Origin: Roseiarcus sp963732155
GTDB taxonomy: Bacteria > Pseudomonadota > Alphaproteobacteria > Rhizobiales > Beijerinckiaceae
Length of the DNA stretch: 64,000 nt
Reading direction: 5' to 3'
NCBI GenBank assembly: GCA_963732155.1
Contig: CAVSYB010000001.1
Span: 1 to 64,000 of the forward strand
Shown: positions 34,306 to 42,927 of the stretch, piece by piece
Layout of the letters: every line of letters starts with the position of its first letter
How positions within the stretch are numbered: position 1 is the stretch's first letter
Program-made: the position numbers and the translations under genes
Notes under the pieces: model-generated
Told to the model about the DNA's origin: nothing
The model's input: only the letters and a program-made list of their open reading frames with translations
Databases searched by the model: none

Positions 34306-34785
34306 TTGATCGAGAAGAAGCCCGGAAGGAAATCCGCGTCCGCCAAGCGTGAGCTCGCGACCGAACCCGTGCAGGCCGACCAATTCAGCAGGGCTCGCTC
34401 GGCGCGCTCTGCCTCGACGTTGGAAGACTATACCGAATTGATCGCCGATCTGATCGCCGCCAACGGCGAGGCGCGAACCACCGATATCGCGCGGCGTCTC
34501 GGCGTCGCGCATCCCACCGCCAGCAAGACGATCGCCAGACTGAAGCGCGAGGGACTGGCGACGGCGCGTCCATATCGGGGAATATTCCTGACAGAGGCGG
34601 GCGTCGCGATGGCCAACAAGGTGCGCCAGCGCCATCGGCTCGTCGTCGATCTATTGATGGCGGTCGGCGCGCCGCGCGAAGCGGCGGAGGCCGACGCCGA
34701 GGGTGTCGAGCATTACGTTTCAGACGCCACGCTGCGCGCCTTCGAGGCGTTTCTGCGCGCACGGCGACAGGGCGAGTCGACGTGA
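34306..34785 (+). CDS. mntR: Manganese-responsive regulator MntR (DtxR family)
   Basis: 159 residues from a TTG at 34306, chosen because GGAGGAAGG lies eight bases upstream and the length then matches E. coli MntR; an ATG at 34252 would add 18 residues. The winged helix (about 50-105) reads DYTELIADLIAANGEARTTDIARRLGVAHPTASKTIARLKREGL, and the dimerisation/metal region follows with RQRHRLVVDLLMAVGAPREAAEADAEGVEHYVS. The metal-binding Glu and His residues of the family are in EGVEHYVS. It should repress mntH when manganese is sufficient. Confidence 0.85.
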   Translation: MIEKKPGRKSASAKRELATEPVQADQFSRARSARSASTLEDYTELIADLIAANGEARTTDIARRLGVAHPTASKTIARLKREGLATARPYRGIFLTEAGVAMANKVRQRHRLVVDLLMAVGAPREAAEADAEGVEHYVSDATLRAFEAFLRARRQGEST

Positions 34786-34802
34786 AAATTCCAGCGGGGC
34801 GC

Positions 34803-36806
34803 TCAATCCTTTCCGCGATTCTGCCGGTTGTCGATGAGCTCGGTCACCACGCCGGGGTCGGCGAGCGTCGAGGTGTCGCCGAGCGCGCCGAACTCGTTCT
34901 CGGCGATCTTGCGAAGGATGCGCCGCATGATCTTTCCCGAGCGCGTCTTGGGTAGGCTCGGCGCGAACTGGATGAGGTCGGGTGAGGCGATCGGGCCAAT
35001 TTCCTTGCGCACCCAGCCGACCAACTCCTTGCGCAGCGCTTCAGTCGGCTCGACGCCGGCCATCAGCGTGACATAAGCGTAGATGCCCTGGCCCTTGATG
35101 TCATGGGGATAGCCGACGACCGCGGCCTCCGACACCAATTCATGCGCGACCAGCGCGCTCTCCACTTCCGCCGTGCCCATGCGATGGCCCGAGACATTGA
35201 TGACGTCGTCGACGCGACCGGTGATCCAGTAGTATCCCTCTTCATCGCGCCGGCAGCCGTCTCCGGTGAAATATTTGCCCGGATAGGTCATGAAATAGGT
35301 CTGCACGAAGCGCTCGTGATCGCCGTACACCGTGCGCATTTGGCCGGGCCAGGAATCGGCGATGACCAGATTGCCCGAGCCGGCGCCTTCGACAAGCTCG
35401 CCGCCCGCCCCGACGATCTGCGGCTGAACCCCGAAAAACGGCAGGGTCGCGGAACCCGGCTTCAGCTTCATCGCGCCAGGCAGCGGGGTGATCAAAATGC
35501 CGCCGGTTTCGGTTTGCCACCAAGTGTCGACGATCGGGCAGCGACCCTCGCCGACAACCCGATGATACCATTCCCACGCTTCGGGGTTGATCGGTTCGCC
35601 GACCGAGCCGAGCAGCCGCAATGACGCGCGGCTGGTTTTCTTCACCGGCGCTTCGCCAGCGCCCATCAGGGAACGGATCGCGGTTGGGGCGGTGTAGAAA
35701 ATGTTCACCTTGTGCTTGTCGACCACCTCCCAGAAACGGCTCATCGAGGGGTAGTTGGGAACGCCCTCGAATATCAGGGTGGTCGCGCCGTTGGCGAGCG
35801 GGCCGTAGACGATGTAGCTGTGGCCCGTCACCCAGCCGACGTCCGCCGTGCACCAGTAAATGTCGCCCTCGTGATAGTCGAAGACATATTGATGCGTCAT
35901 CGCCGCGAAGACGAGGTAGCCGCCTGTCGTATGGACGACGCCCTTAGGCGTGCCGGTCGAGCCGGAGGTGTAGAGGACGAACAAGGGGTCTTCGGCGCCC
36001 AGCGGCTCGGGCGGGCACTGGGCCGAGGCATGCGCCATCGCTTCGTCGAGCCAGATGTCACGCTCGGGATTCCACGCGACGGCGCCGCCGGTGCGCTTGA
36101 CCACGACGACGTGCTTGACGCAGCCCGCCTTGTCGGCGGCGACATCGACATTGGCCTTGAGGGGCACTTTGCGCCCGCCGCGCAGGCCTTCGTCCGCCGT
36201 GATCACGACGGCGGATTGTGCGCCCTCGATGCGACCGGCCAGAGAATCGGGCGAAAAGCCAGCGAACACGACGGAATGGATCGCGCCGATGCGCGCGCAA
36301 GCGAGCATGGCGTAGGCGGCTTCGGGAATCATCGGCAGATAGACGGTGACGCGGTCGCCCTTGTTCACCCCGATCGAGCGCAGCACATTGGCGAACCGTG
36401 AAACCCGGTCGTGCAGTTCAGCATAAGTGATGCGCTTCGACTCGGTGGGGTCGTCGCCCTGCCAGATGATCGCTGTCTGCTGCGCGCGCGCCGGCAGATG
36501 CCGATCGATGCAGTTGTGGGCGGCGTTGGTGACGCCATCCTCATACCACTTGATCGCAACATTATGGGGATCAAACGACGTGTTCTTGACCCGGGTGAAC
36601 GGCTTGAACCAATCGATGCGCTTGCCGTGCTCGCCCCAAAATCCGTCGGGGTCCCGGATTGAACGCGCGTAAAGCGCTTGGTATTTCGCCGCATCGACAT
36701 AGGCGCGCTCGGCCCATTGAGCGGGAACTTCATAGACGCGGTCGGACACCGGCACCTCCCTGGCCACAGCGCGCTTGCCGGGCGCTTTTGCGGCTTGATA
36801 AGCCAT
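34803..36806 (-). CDS. acsA: Acetyl-CoA synthetase
   Basis: 667 residues from the ATG at 36806; an in-frame ATG four codons upstream is possible. AMP-forming ligase motifs are present: LYTSGSTGTPKGVVH, the acetate-pocket region around WWQTETGG and YFTGDGCRRDEEGYYWITGRVDDVINVSGHRMGTAEVE. The C-terminal catalytic Lys sits in LPKTRSGKIMRR, the site of regulatory acetylation in this family. It activates acetate to acetyl-CoA via acetyl-AMP. The stop lies 17 bases from the convergent mntR stop. Confidence 0.95.
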   Translation of the reverse strand: MAYQAAKAPGKRAVAREVPVSDRVYEVPAQWAERAYVDAAKYQALYARSIRDPDGFWGEHGKRIDWFKPFTRVKNTSFDPHNVAIKWYEDGVTNAAHNCIDRHLPARAQQTAIIWQGDDPTESKRITYAELHDRVSRFANVLRSIGVNKGDRVTVYLPMIPEAAYAMLACARIGAIHSVVFAGFSPDSLAGRIEGAQSAVVITADEGLRGGRKVPLKANVDVAADKAGCVKHVVVVKRTGGAVAWNPERDIWLDEAMAHASAQCPPEPLGAEDPLFVLYTSGSTGTPKGVVHTTGGYLVFAAMTHQYVFDYHEGDIYWCTADVGWVTGHSYIVYGPLANGATTLIFEGVPNYPSMSRFWEVVDKHKVNIFYTAPTAIRSLMGAGEAPVKKTSRASLRLLGSVGEPINPEAWEWYHRVVGEGRCPIVDTWWQTETGGILITPLPGAMKLKPGSATLPFFGVQPQIVGAGGELVEGAGSGNLVIADSWPGQMRTVYGDHERFVQTYFMTYPGKYFTGDGCRRDEEGYYWITGRVDDVINVSGHRMGTAEVESALVAHELVSEAAVVGYPHDIKGQGIYAYVTLMAGVEPTEALRKELVGWVRKEIGPIASPDLIQFAPSLPKTRSGKIMRRILRKIAENEFGALGDTSTLADPGVVTELIDNRQNRGKD

Positions 36807-37030
36807 TATGCGCCGCATGGTCGAATTTCGACAAGCAAGACGTCGTGATCCCTTGGTCGTAACGGGCTCGTCGCAACGCCACGCCCATTAGCGTTGCTTG
36901 GCCAAGGCGGGATTGATCCAGCTCAATTTGAGAAAAACCAAGGCTCGCGAGCTTCCGATCGCGAGGCGCGCCAGAAAATTCCGCCTTGCCTGGGCGCGGA
37001 TCGACAGGACTCGGCCGCCGCTTTCCTTCT

Positions 37031-37445
37031 TCACAAGCCGCCCATCGCGCAGACGAGCGTCCATTCGGCGGCGGCGACCGGCTGGACCGAGAGACGGGAA
37101 TTGTTGACCAGCACCATCTTGGCGAGACGCTTTTCCGCCTTGATCGCCTCGAGCGTCACCTCGCGGGGCAGCGTGCGCACCGCGCGGATGTCGACCATTC
37201 CGAACACCCCCTTGGGGTCGGTCGGATCGGGATAGGTACGGCTTGATGATCTCGACGATGCCGACGACCGCCTTGCCCTCATTCGAATGATAGAAGAACC
37301 CGCGTTCGCCGACCTTCATCGCCATCATATTCAGCTTGGCCTGATGATTGCGCACGCCATTCCAACTCGTGCCTTTCTCGCCCGCCTCGAGTTGCTGGGC
37401 GAAGGACCAGGCGGAAGGTTCGCTCTTGAAGAGCCAGTGAGCCAT
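37031..37445 (-). CDS. EVE domain protein, frameshifted
   Basis: The first 68 residues (MAHWLFKSEPSAWSFAQQ...SWNGVRNHQAKLNMMAMKVGERGFFYHSN) are a normal EVE domain start, but the frame is lost after EIIKPY. At 37235-37236 the plus strand has GG where a single G would keep the frame. With that base removed the protein continues YPDPTDPKGVFGMVDIRAVRTLPREVT...VNNSRLSVQPVAAAEWTLVCAMGG to a TGA at 37031, giving 137 residues, the usual family length. EVE proteins bind modified nucleobases. Read uncorrected, the frame ends in a basic nonsense tail at 36888. The gene lies next to gpsA as in other alphaproteobacteria. Confidence 0.85.
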
Positions 37446-37503
37446 GGACGTCCCCGTTGGCCGCGCAGGCTATTGGAACGGCGCGCGCCCGTAAAGTTGA
37501 GGC

Positions 37504-38502
37504 TCAGCCTTCCCATCCCTCCGCTTTGAGCGGTCGCGCAAGCAGCGCGCCGACCGCGGCGCGCGCATCTTCATCCCCGCGCATCACCGCTTCAACGCGA
37601 GCGGCGATCGGCATTTCGACGCCGCGGGTCGCCGCCATCTCCAGGAGCGCGCGGGCGGTCGTCGCGCCTTCGACGAGCTTGCCGGCGGAGGCTTCGGCGG
37701 AGCCGCGCCCGCGGCCTAAAGCGACGCCGAATGTGAAATTCCGCGATTGCGGCGACGTGCAGGTCAGCACGAGATCGCCGAGGCCCGACAAGCCCATTAG
37801 CGTCTGCGGCCGCGCTCCGAAGGCGGCGCCGAAGCGCGACAGTTCCGCAAACCCGCGCGCGACCAGCGCGGCGCCTGCGCTCGGCCCCAGGCCGAGACCA
37901 TGGGCGACGCCGCAGGCGATGGCGAGAACATTCTTCGCCGCGCCGCCGATTTCGACGCCTCGCGCATCGGTTGAATGATAGAGCCTGAAAGTCCGGCTGT
38001 TTAGCGCCAACGCCAACGATCGGGCGAAGGATTCGTCGGGGCAGGCGACCGTCACTGCGGTCGGCAGGCCAGCCGCGACATCGGCGGCGAAGCTCGGACC
38101 GGAAAGAATCGCCGCCGGATGGCCCGGCGCCGCCTCGCCGAGAACCTGCGTCATGAACAGATCCGAACCGCGCTCGATGCCCTTTGCGCAGGCGACCAGC
38201 GGCGCGCCGTCCGGCAGCGCCGCGGCCAACTCGGCGGCGACAAGGCGGGTCGCCTGGGCCGGAACAACGACCAGCGTCGCTTCGCACCGATCGAGCGCGG
38301 CGATGTCGGCGCTGACGACGATTTCAGGGGCGAGCGTCGCGCCCGGGAGCCGCGCGCTTTGGCGGCTCTGCGCCAGCGCGCGCATCGTGTCGGCGCCGCG
38401 CCCCCACAACACCACCCGCCGTCCGGCGCTGGCGGCCACATTGGCCAAGGCTATGCCCCAGGCGCCCGCGCCCGCGACGCCGATCGTCGAAATCGGCGTC
38501 AC
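37504..38502 (-). CDS. gpsA: NAD(P)H-dependent glycerol-3-phosphate dehydrogenase
   Basis: 332 residues. A Rossmann start IGVAGAGAWGIALANVAA, then CAKGIERG, LSGPSFAADVAAGLPTAV and the catalytic Lys in GAAKNVLAIACGV. GLSGLGDLVLTCTSPQSRN and the C-terminal EGATTARALLEMA complete the enzyme. It makes sn-glycerol 3-phosphate for phospholipid synthesis. It sits between the tsaD and EVE genes on the same strand, with 82 bases between it and tsaD. Confidence 0.95.
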   Translation of the reverse strand: MTPISTIGVAGAGAWGIALANVAASAGRRVVLWGRGADTMRALAQSRQSARLPGATLAPEIVVSADIAALDRCEATLVVVPAQATRLVAAELAAALPDGAPLVACAKGIERGSDLFMTQVLGEAAPGHPAAILSGPSFAADVAAGLPTAVTVACPDESFARSLALALNSRTFRLYHSTDARGVEIGGAAKNVLAIACGVAHGLGLGPSAGAALVARGFAELSRFGAAFGARPQTLMGLSGLGDLVLTCTSPQSRNFTFGVALGRGRGSAEASAGKLVEGATTARALLEMAATRGVEMPIAARVEAVMRGDEDARAAVGALLARPLKAEGWEG

Positions 38503-38584
38503 GATCCCTTTTCTCCCGTTTCGCCGGAAAAGGAGTCACGGCGTTGGCGCGCCGATCTCGAGCAAAGGTCCAGCATCCGCGCCC

Positions 38585-39643
38585 TCACGCCTTGCCGTTG
38601 AGCGATCGCTCGACCCGAACGTCGAGCGGCCAGCGCGGCCGGGCCGCGACGCCGAGATCGTCGGTCAGGCCGAGCCTGAGGCGCTCTATCCCGGTCCAGG
38701 CGATCATCGCGCCATTGTCCGTGCACAGGTTTTGCGGCGGGGCGACCAGCCTCAGGCCGGATTGCGCGCAGAATCTCATGAGCGCATGGCGGATCGCTCC
38801 ATTGGCCGCGACTCCCCCTGCAATGACCAGGGCCTGCGCGGCGCCCGCCGTTTCACGAAACAACCTCAGGCCGACCCGAATTCTGTCTTCGACGATGTCG
38901 ACGATCGCCGCCTGGAACGACGCGCTGAGGTCGGCGACATCGCTCGGCCGCAACGGCGCAACGCTCTGGGCCGCCAGACGCGTCGCCGTCTTCAAGCCGG
39001 AGAGCGAGAAATCCGCGGTGGGGCGGCCGAGCATCGGGCGCGGCAGGGCGAAGCGCATGGGATCGCCGCCTCTGGCCGCCGCCTCGATGGCGGGCCCGCC
39101 GGGATAGGGCAGGCCAAGCACCTTGGCGGTCTTGTCGAACGCCTCGCCGATCGCGTCGTCCATCGTCGTTCCGAGCCGATCGTACTGACCCACGCCCTTC
39201 ACCGCGAGAATCTGGGTGTGGCCGCCCGAGGCGAGCAAGAGCAGATAGGGAAAGGCCACATTGTCGGTCAGGCGCGCGGTCAACGCGTGGGCTTCCAGAT
39301 GATTGACCGCCATGAAGGGTTTGCGCGCCGCCAGCGCCAGTCCCTTGCCGGTCATCAACCCCACCAGCACGCCGCCGATCAGGCCGGGTCCGGCCGCGGC
39401 GGCGATTCCGTCGAGGTCGCCAACGGCGAGTTTCGCCCTTTTCAAGGCCCGCGCGACGAGATGGTCGACCACCTCGATATGGGCGCGCGCGGCAATTTCC
39501 GGCACCACGCCGCCATAGGCCGCATGCGTGGCGATCTGACTCATCACCTCGTCCGAAAGGATATCGCCGCCGCCGGCGGGGCGCAGCCGAACGACCGCCG
39601 CGGCGGTTTCATCGCAGGTCGTCTCTATGCCAAGAACGCGCAT
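38585..39643 (-). CDS. tsaD: tRNA N6-adenosine threonylcarbamoyltransferase
   Basis: 352 residues. Family features: LGIETTCDETAAAVV, HAAYGGVVPEIAARAHIE with the metal-binding histidines, GPGLIGGVLVGLMTGKGLA, LLLASGGHTQILAVKG and VIAGGVAANGAIR. TsaD transfers the threonylcarbamoyl group to A37 of ANN-decoding tRNAs together with TsaB and TsaE, which are not in this window. It is divergent from hemC, as is usual in alphaproteobacteria. Confidence 0.96.
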   Translation of the reverse strand: MRVLGIETTCDETAAAVVRLRPAGGGDILSDEVMSQIATHAAYGGVVPEIAARAHIEVVDHLVARALKRAKLAVGDLDGIAAAAGPGLIGGVLVGLMTGKGLALAARKPFMAVNHLEAHALTARLTDNVAFPYLLLLASGGHTQILAVKGVGQYDRLGTTMDDAIGEAFDKTAKVLGLPYPGGPAIEAAARGGDPMRFALPRPMLGRPTADFSLSGLKTATRLAAQSVAPLRPSDVADLSASFQAAIVDIVEDRIRVGLRLFRETAGAAQALVIAGGVAANGAIRHALMRFCAQSGLRLVAPPQNLCTDNGAMIAWTGIERLRLGLTDDLGVAARPRWPLDVRVERSLNGKA

Positions 39644-39752
39644 TCTGGTTCCGCTAACCTCATGGCGAAGCGCGACGCTTCCGCGCGGCCGAGTCGCATT
39701 CTATAGTCATTCTCGAATTGCCCGCTAAGGCGAATAGTCCAGTTGGAGCTCC

Positions 39753-40676
39753 ATGGCGACCCCTTATCTCAGACTCGGCGCGCGCGGTTCGCCGCTTGCG
39801 CTCGCTCAGGCGGCCGAGGCGCGAGCCGGGCTGGCGGGCGGTGCGGGAGCCGACTGGCGCGACATCGAGATCGTCGTCATCCACACCAGCGGCGATCTGA
39901 TCGTCGATCGGCCGTTGTCGGAGGCCGGCGGCAAGGGGCTGTTCACCAGGGAACTCGACGAAGCTTTGATCGGCGGCGCGATTGATTTCGCCGTCCATTC
40001 CGCCAAGGACCTGCCGACCGTTCTGCCTGAACAATTGGAAATCGTCGGCTACCTCGAGCGCGAGGACGCGCGCGACGCGCTGGTTTGCGTGGGCGGGGTG
40101 AGTTTTGCCGCCCTGCCGCACAATGCGCGTTTCGGCTCGGCGTCGCTGCGCCGCCGGGCGATGGCTTTGCGGCTGCGGCCCGATCTCAGGGTCGAGCTGC
40201 TGCGCGGCAATGTCGAGACGCGTCTGCGAAAAGTGATTGCCGGACAGCTCGACGCGACGGTTCTGGCCGTCGCCGGGCTCAAGCGGCTTGGCCTCGAGGC
40301 GCGCGCCGCCGCCATCCTAAGCGTGGACGAATTTCTGCCGGCGGTCGGACAGGGGGCGATCGCGCTGGTCGCGCGCCGCGGCGACCGGCGCGTCGCGCAG
40401 GCGCTGGCGTCCATCGCCGACGTCGCGACTGGCATCGCGCTCGCCGCCGAGCGCGCCTTTCTCGGCGTGCTGGACGGCTCGTGCCGGACGCCGATCGGCG
40501 GCCATGCGCGACTCGCCGAAGGACGGCTGTTGTTCCGCGGGCTGGTTCTCAGCCCCGACGGGCGCGAGGCGGTCGAAACCGCCTTCGAGGGTTCGCCGGA
40601 GGCGGCCGCGGAGCTCGGCGCCGAGGCCGGCCGCGAGATTCGAAGCCGGGCGCTGGCGATCATGGCCGCGGCGTGA
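39753..40676 (+). CDS. hemC: Hydroxymethylbilane synthase
   Basis: 307 residues. The N-terminal LGARGSPLALAQA, FAVHSAKDLPT, RFGSASLRRRAMALRLRPDL and the cofactor-carrying C244 in DGSCRTPIGGHA identify porphobilinogen deaminase. It builds hydroxymethylbilane from four porphobilinogens. The stop overlaps the GTG start of the uroporphyrinogen-III synthase gene by four bases, so the two are coupled. Confidence 0.96.
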   Translation: MATPYLRLGARGSPLALAQAAEARAGLAGGAGADWRDIEIVVIHTSGDLIVDRPLSEAGGKGLFTRELDEALIGGAIDFAVHSAKDLPTVLPEQLEIVGYLEREDARDALVCVGGVSFAALPHNARFGSASLRRRAMALRLRPDLRVELLRGNVETRLRKVIAGQLDATVLAVAGLKRLGLEARAAAILSVDEFLPAVGQGAIALVARRGDRRVAQALASIADVATGIALAAERAFLGVLDGSCRTPIGGHARLAEGRLLFRGLVLSPDGREAVETAFEGSPEAAAELGAEAGREIRSRALAIMAAA

Positions 40677-41404
40677 GCCCGCGCGTCGCCCTGATGCGGC
40701 CGATCGAGGACGCCAGGCGCAGTGCGGAAGTCCTGCGCGGGCTCGGATTTCAGCCGATATTGGCGCCGGTGCTGGCGCTTCGGGCAACCGGAGCCGAGCC
40801 GCCCGCCGAACATTTCGATGGGTTGCTGGCCACCAGCGCCAACGCGTTCGTCTGGCTTTCCGCAACCGCGCGCGCCGGCTTGGCCGGCCTAAAGCTCTAT
40901 GCGGCGGGGGAGCGGACGGCCGCCGCGGCAGGCGCCGCGGGTTTCGGCGAGGCCGAGGAAATCGCCCCTGACGCCGTTGCGCTCGCCGAATTGCTCATTG
41001 CGCGGCTGCCGCGCGCCTCGCGGCTGCTATATCTGACGGCCCGCGATCGCAAAGGCGAACTCGAGGCGGCGCTCGCCGCCGCCGGTCATCGCGTCGATGC
41101 GACCGAGGTTTATGTCGCGGAGGCGCGGCCTGCGTGGAGCGCCGCCGAAGCCCTGGCCGTCTCCACATGCGAGGCCGCGCTGCACTATTCGCGCCGCAGC
41201 GCCGAACTCGCCGGGACTCTCGCCGAGCGCGCAACGCTGGGCGCTCAATTCCGCGCCGCCTTGCACGTCTGCATATCGCAGGACGCGGCCGAGCCCTTGC
41301 GCGCCCTCGGCGCAAGGCGGATCGTGACCGCGCGCGGGGCGCGGGAATCGCTTCTCATCGACGCGCTCTGTTCGGCCGTCGGGATCGCCCGGAGCGGCCC
41401 TTGA
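40673..41404 (+). CDS. hemD: Uroporphyrinogen-III synthase
   Basis: 243 residues from a GTG that overlaps the hemC stop. HemD proteins are weakly conserved, but the two-domain pattern is visible: LMRPIEDARRSAEVLRGLGFQPILAPVLAL, LLATSANAFVWL, LYAAGERTAAAAGAAGF, LLYLTARDRKGELEAAL and a late HYSRRSAELAGTL. It closes hydroxymethylbilane to uroporphyrinogen III. Position directly after hemC supports the assignment. Confidence 0.9.
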   Translation: MSPRVALMRPIEDARRSAEVLRGLGFQPILAPVLALRATGAEPPAEHFDGLLATSANAFVWLSATARAGLAGLKLYAAGERTAAAAGAAGFGEAEEIAPDAVALAELLIARLPRASRLLYLTARDRKGELEAALAAAGHRVDATEVYVAEARPAWSAAEALAVSTCEAALHYSRRSAELAGTLAERATLGAQFRAALHVCISQDAAEPLRALGARRIVTARGARESLLIDALCSAVGIARSGP

Positions 41405-41511
41405 TCGGTCGAGCCGCGGCCTGATCCGGCGCGGTGCGAAGAGCTGGCGGCGCGGGTTTCCTTCCGTCGTCCCCTCGCTTATAGGAGGGCGGGGAGCGAG
41501 GAAGAGAGCGT

Positions 41512-42825
41512 ATGCCGGACGAGACGACTCAGACCCCCGATCTTGACGGCGCCGCGACCCCCAATCGGGATCGGCGTTACGAGCCGCCGGTGATCGAAGG
41601 AGAGAGGGTCGATCCCCGCGCGAACGCCGACGCGACGACCGGCGAGGCCGCGCAAAGCGATGAGATAGCCGCAGAATTGCCCGTCGCCGAGCCGCCCATC
41701 GCGCCGCCGCCGCGCGGGACGGCGCGCCCGATCCTGTCGGCCGCGATCGGCGCGCTTGTCGGCGCGGTCATCGCCGCGGGCGGCGTGTGGTTCTTGAATC
41801 GACGCCCCGCCGCCGAGGCGGACTTCGCCATGCGGCTCGACGGCCTCGAGAAAAGCGCGCCCGCAGCGAGCGCCGCGCTGGCGGCGCTCGACAGGCGCGT
41901 CGGCGCGCTCGAGACGGCGCTGGCGCGCGCGCCTGACAAAGCGATCGCGGACGCCTATGGACAGCGCATCGCGGCGCTGGAATTGGCGGCGCTCAGCGCC
42001 AAGGCGGCCGCCGACGCCAACGGCGCCTCGCTCGCCGAAGCGCAAGCGGCGCGCGCCGACGCCGCCAAAGCGCTGGCGCTGGCGGCCAGCGCTGCGCAAC
42101 GCGCCGACGGGGCGCCCGCCAACGGCGCCGCGAGCGAGCAGACCAACGCGCTCGAAAGCCGCGTCGGCAAACTGGAGGCGGCGCTCGCAGCGCTCGATCG
42201 TTCCTCCGTCGATCTTGCGCCCCTCGATCAGAGGATCGACCAGCTCGAGAGCGCGCTCGCCGCCCCAAAGGCCGAGACCCGCGCATCCGCCGAATCCGTC
42301 GCGCCGAGCCACGAATGGGCCGCTCAGGCCGTCGTCGCGCAGGCGCTGAGCGATCGCCTGCGCGCCGGCGCCCCCTTCGCCTCGGAGGAAGCGGCGCTGG
42401 AGCGCCTCGGCGCCGATCCCGCGCGCCTGGCCGTGCTGAAACCGCTGGCCGAGAACGGCGCGCCGACGGCGAGCGCGCTCGCGGCGCAATTCGCCAAACT
42501 CGCCCCGGCGGCGCTGGCGGCGGCGTCGAACAAGACCGGCGGCGCGATCGATCGGCTGTTCGCGGATATGGGCAAGATCGTGAAGGTGACGCCGGTGGGC
42601 GAGGTCGCGGGCGACGATCCGGCGGCGCTGGTCTCGCAGATCGGCGCGGCGCTCGATCGCGGACGGCTGGGCCCGGCGCTGGCGATCTGGGAGCGCCTGC
42701 CTGAGGCGGCGCGCCAGGCGTCGCAGGATTGGGCGAGCGCCGCCAAGGCCCGGCTGGCCGCCGACGAGGCGGCGCAAGGCGTCGTCGAGGGCGCGATCGC
42801 GCGCCTGGCGGCGGCGAATAATTAG
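41512..42825 (+). CDS. Mitofilin (Mic60)-like inner membrane protein (COG4223)
   Basis: 437 residues. A proline-rich, acidic cytoplasmic N-terminus (1-75) leads to one transmembrane helix (about 78-98). A long Ala-rich region follows with heptad character, probably coiled coil (about 105-270), then a C-terminal mitofilin-like domain around IDRLFADMGKIVKVTPVGEVAGDDPAALVSQIGAALDRGRLGPALAIWERLP. Alphaproteobacterial homologues, encoded between the hem genes, shape intracytoplasmic membranes. The neighbourhood hemC-hemD / hemY is the diagnostic one. Confidence 0.88.
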   Translation: MPDETTQTPDLDGAATPNRDRRYEPPVIEGERVDPRANADATTGEAAQSDEIAAELPVAEPPIAPPPRGTARPILSAAIGALVGAVIAAGGVWFLNRRPAAEADFAMRLDGLEKSAPAASAALAALDRRVGALETALARAPDKAIADAYGQRIAALELAALSAKAAADANGASLAEAQAARADAAKALALAASAAQRADGAPANGAASEQTNALESRVGKLEAALAALDRSSVDLAPLDQRIDQLESALAAPKAETRASAESVAPSHEWAAQAVVAQALSDRLRAGAPFASEEAALERLGADPARLAVLKPLAENGAPTASALAAQFAKLAPAALAAASNKTGGAIDRLFADMGKIVKVTPVGEVAGDDPAALVSQIGAALDRGRLGPALAIWERLPEAARQASQDWASAAKARLAADEAAQGVVEGAIARLAAANN

Positions 42826-42927
42826 GACGTCCGGTTTGATTTTGGCGGGCTCGCCGTCGTCCCGATCTCAAGGCGATCCCTGTTTTCGGCGTCGCGGCGT
42901 TGCGTTTGATCTTTAGGCGGAGACGAG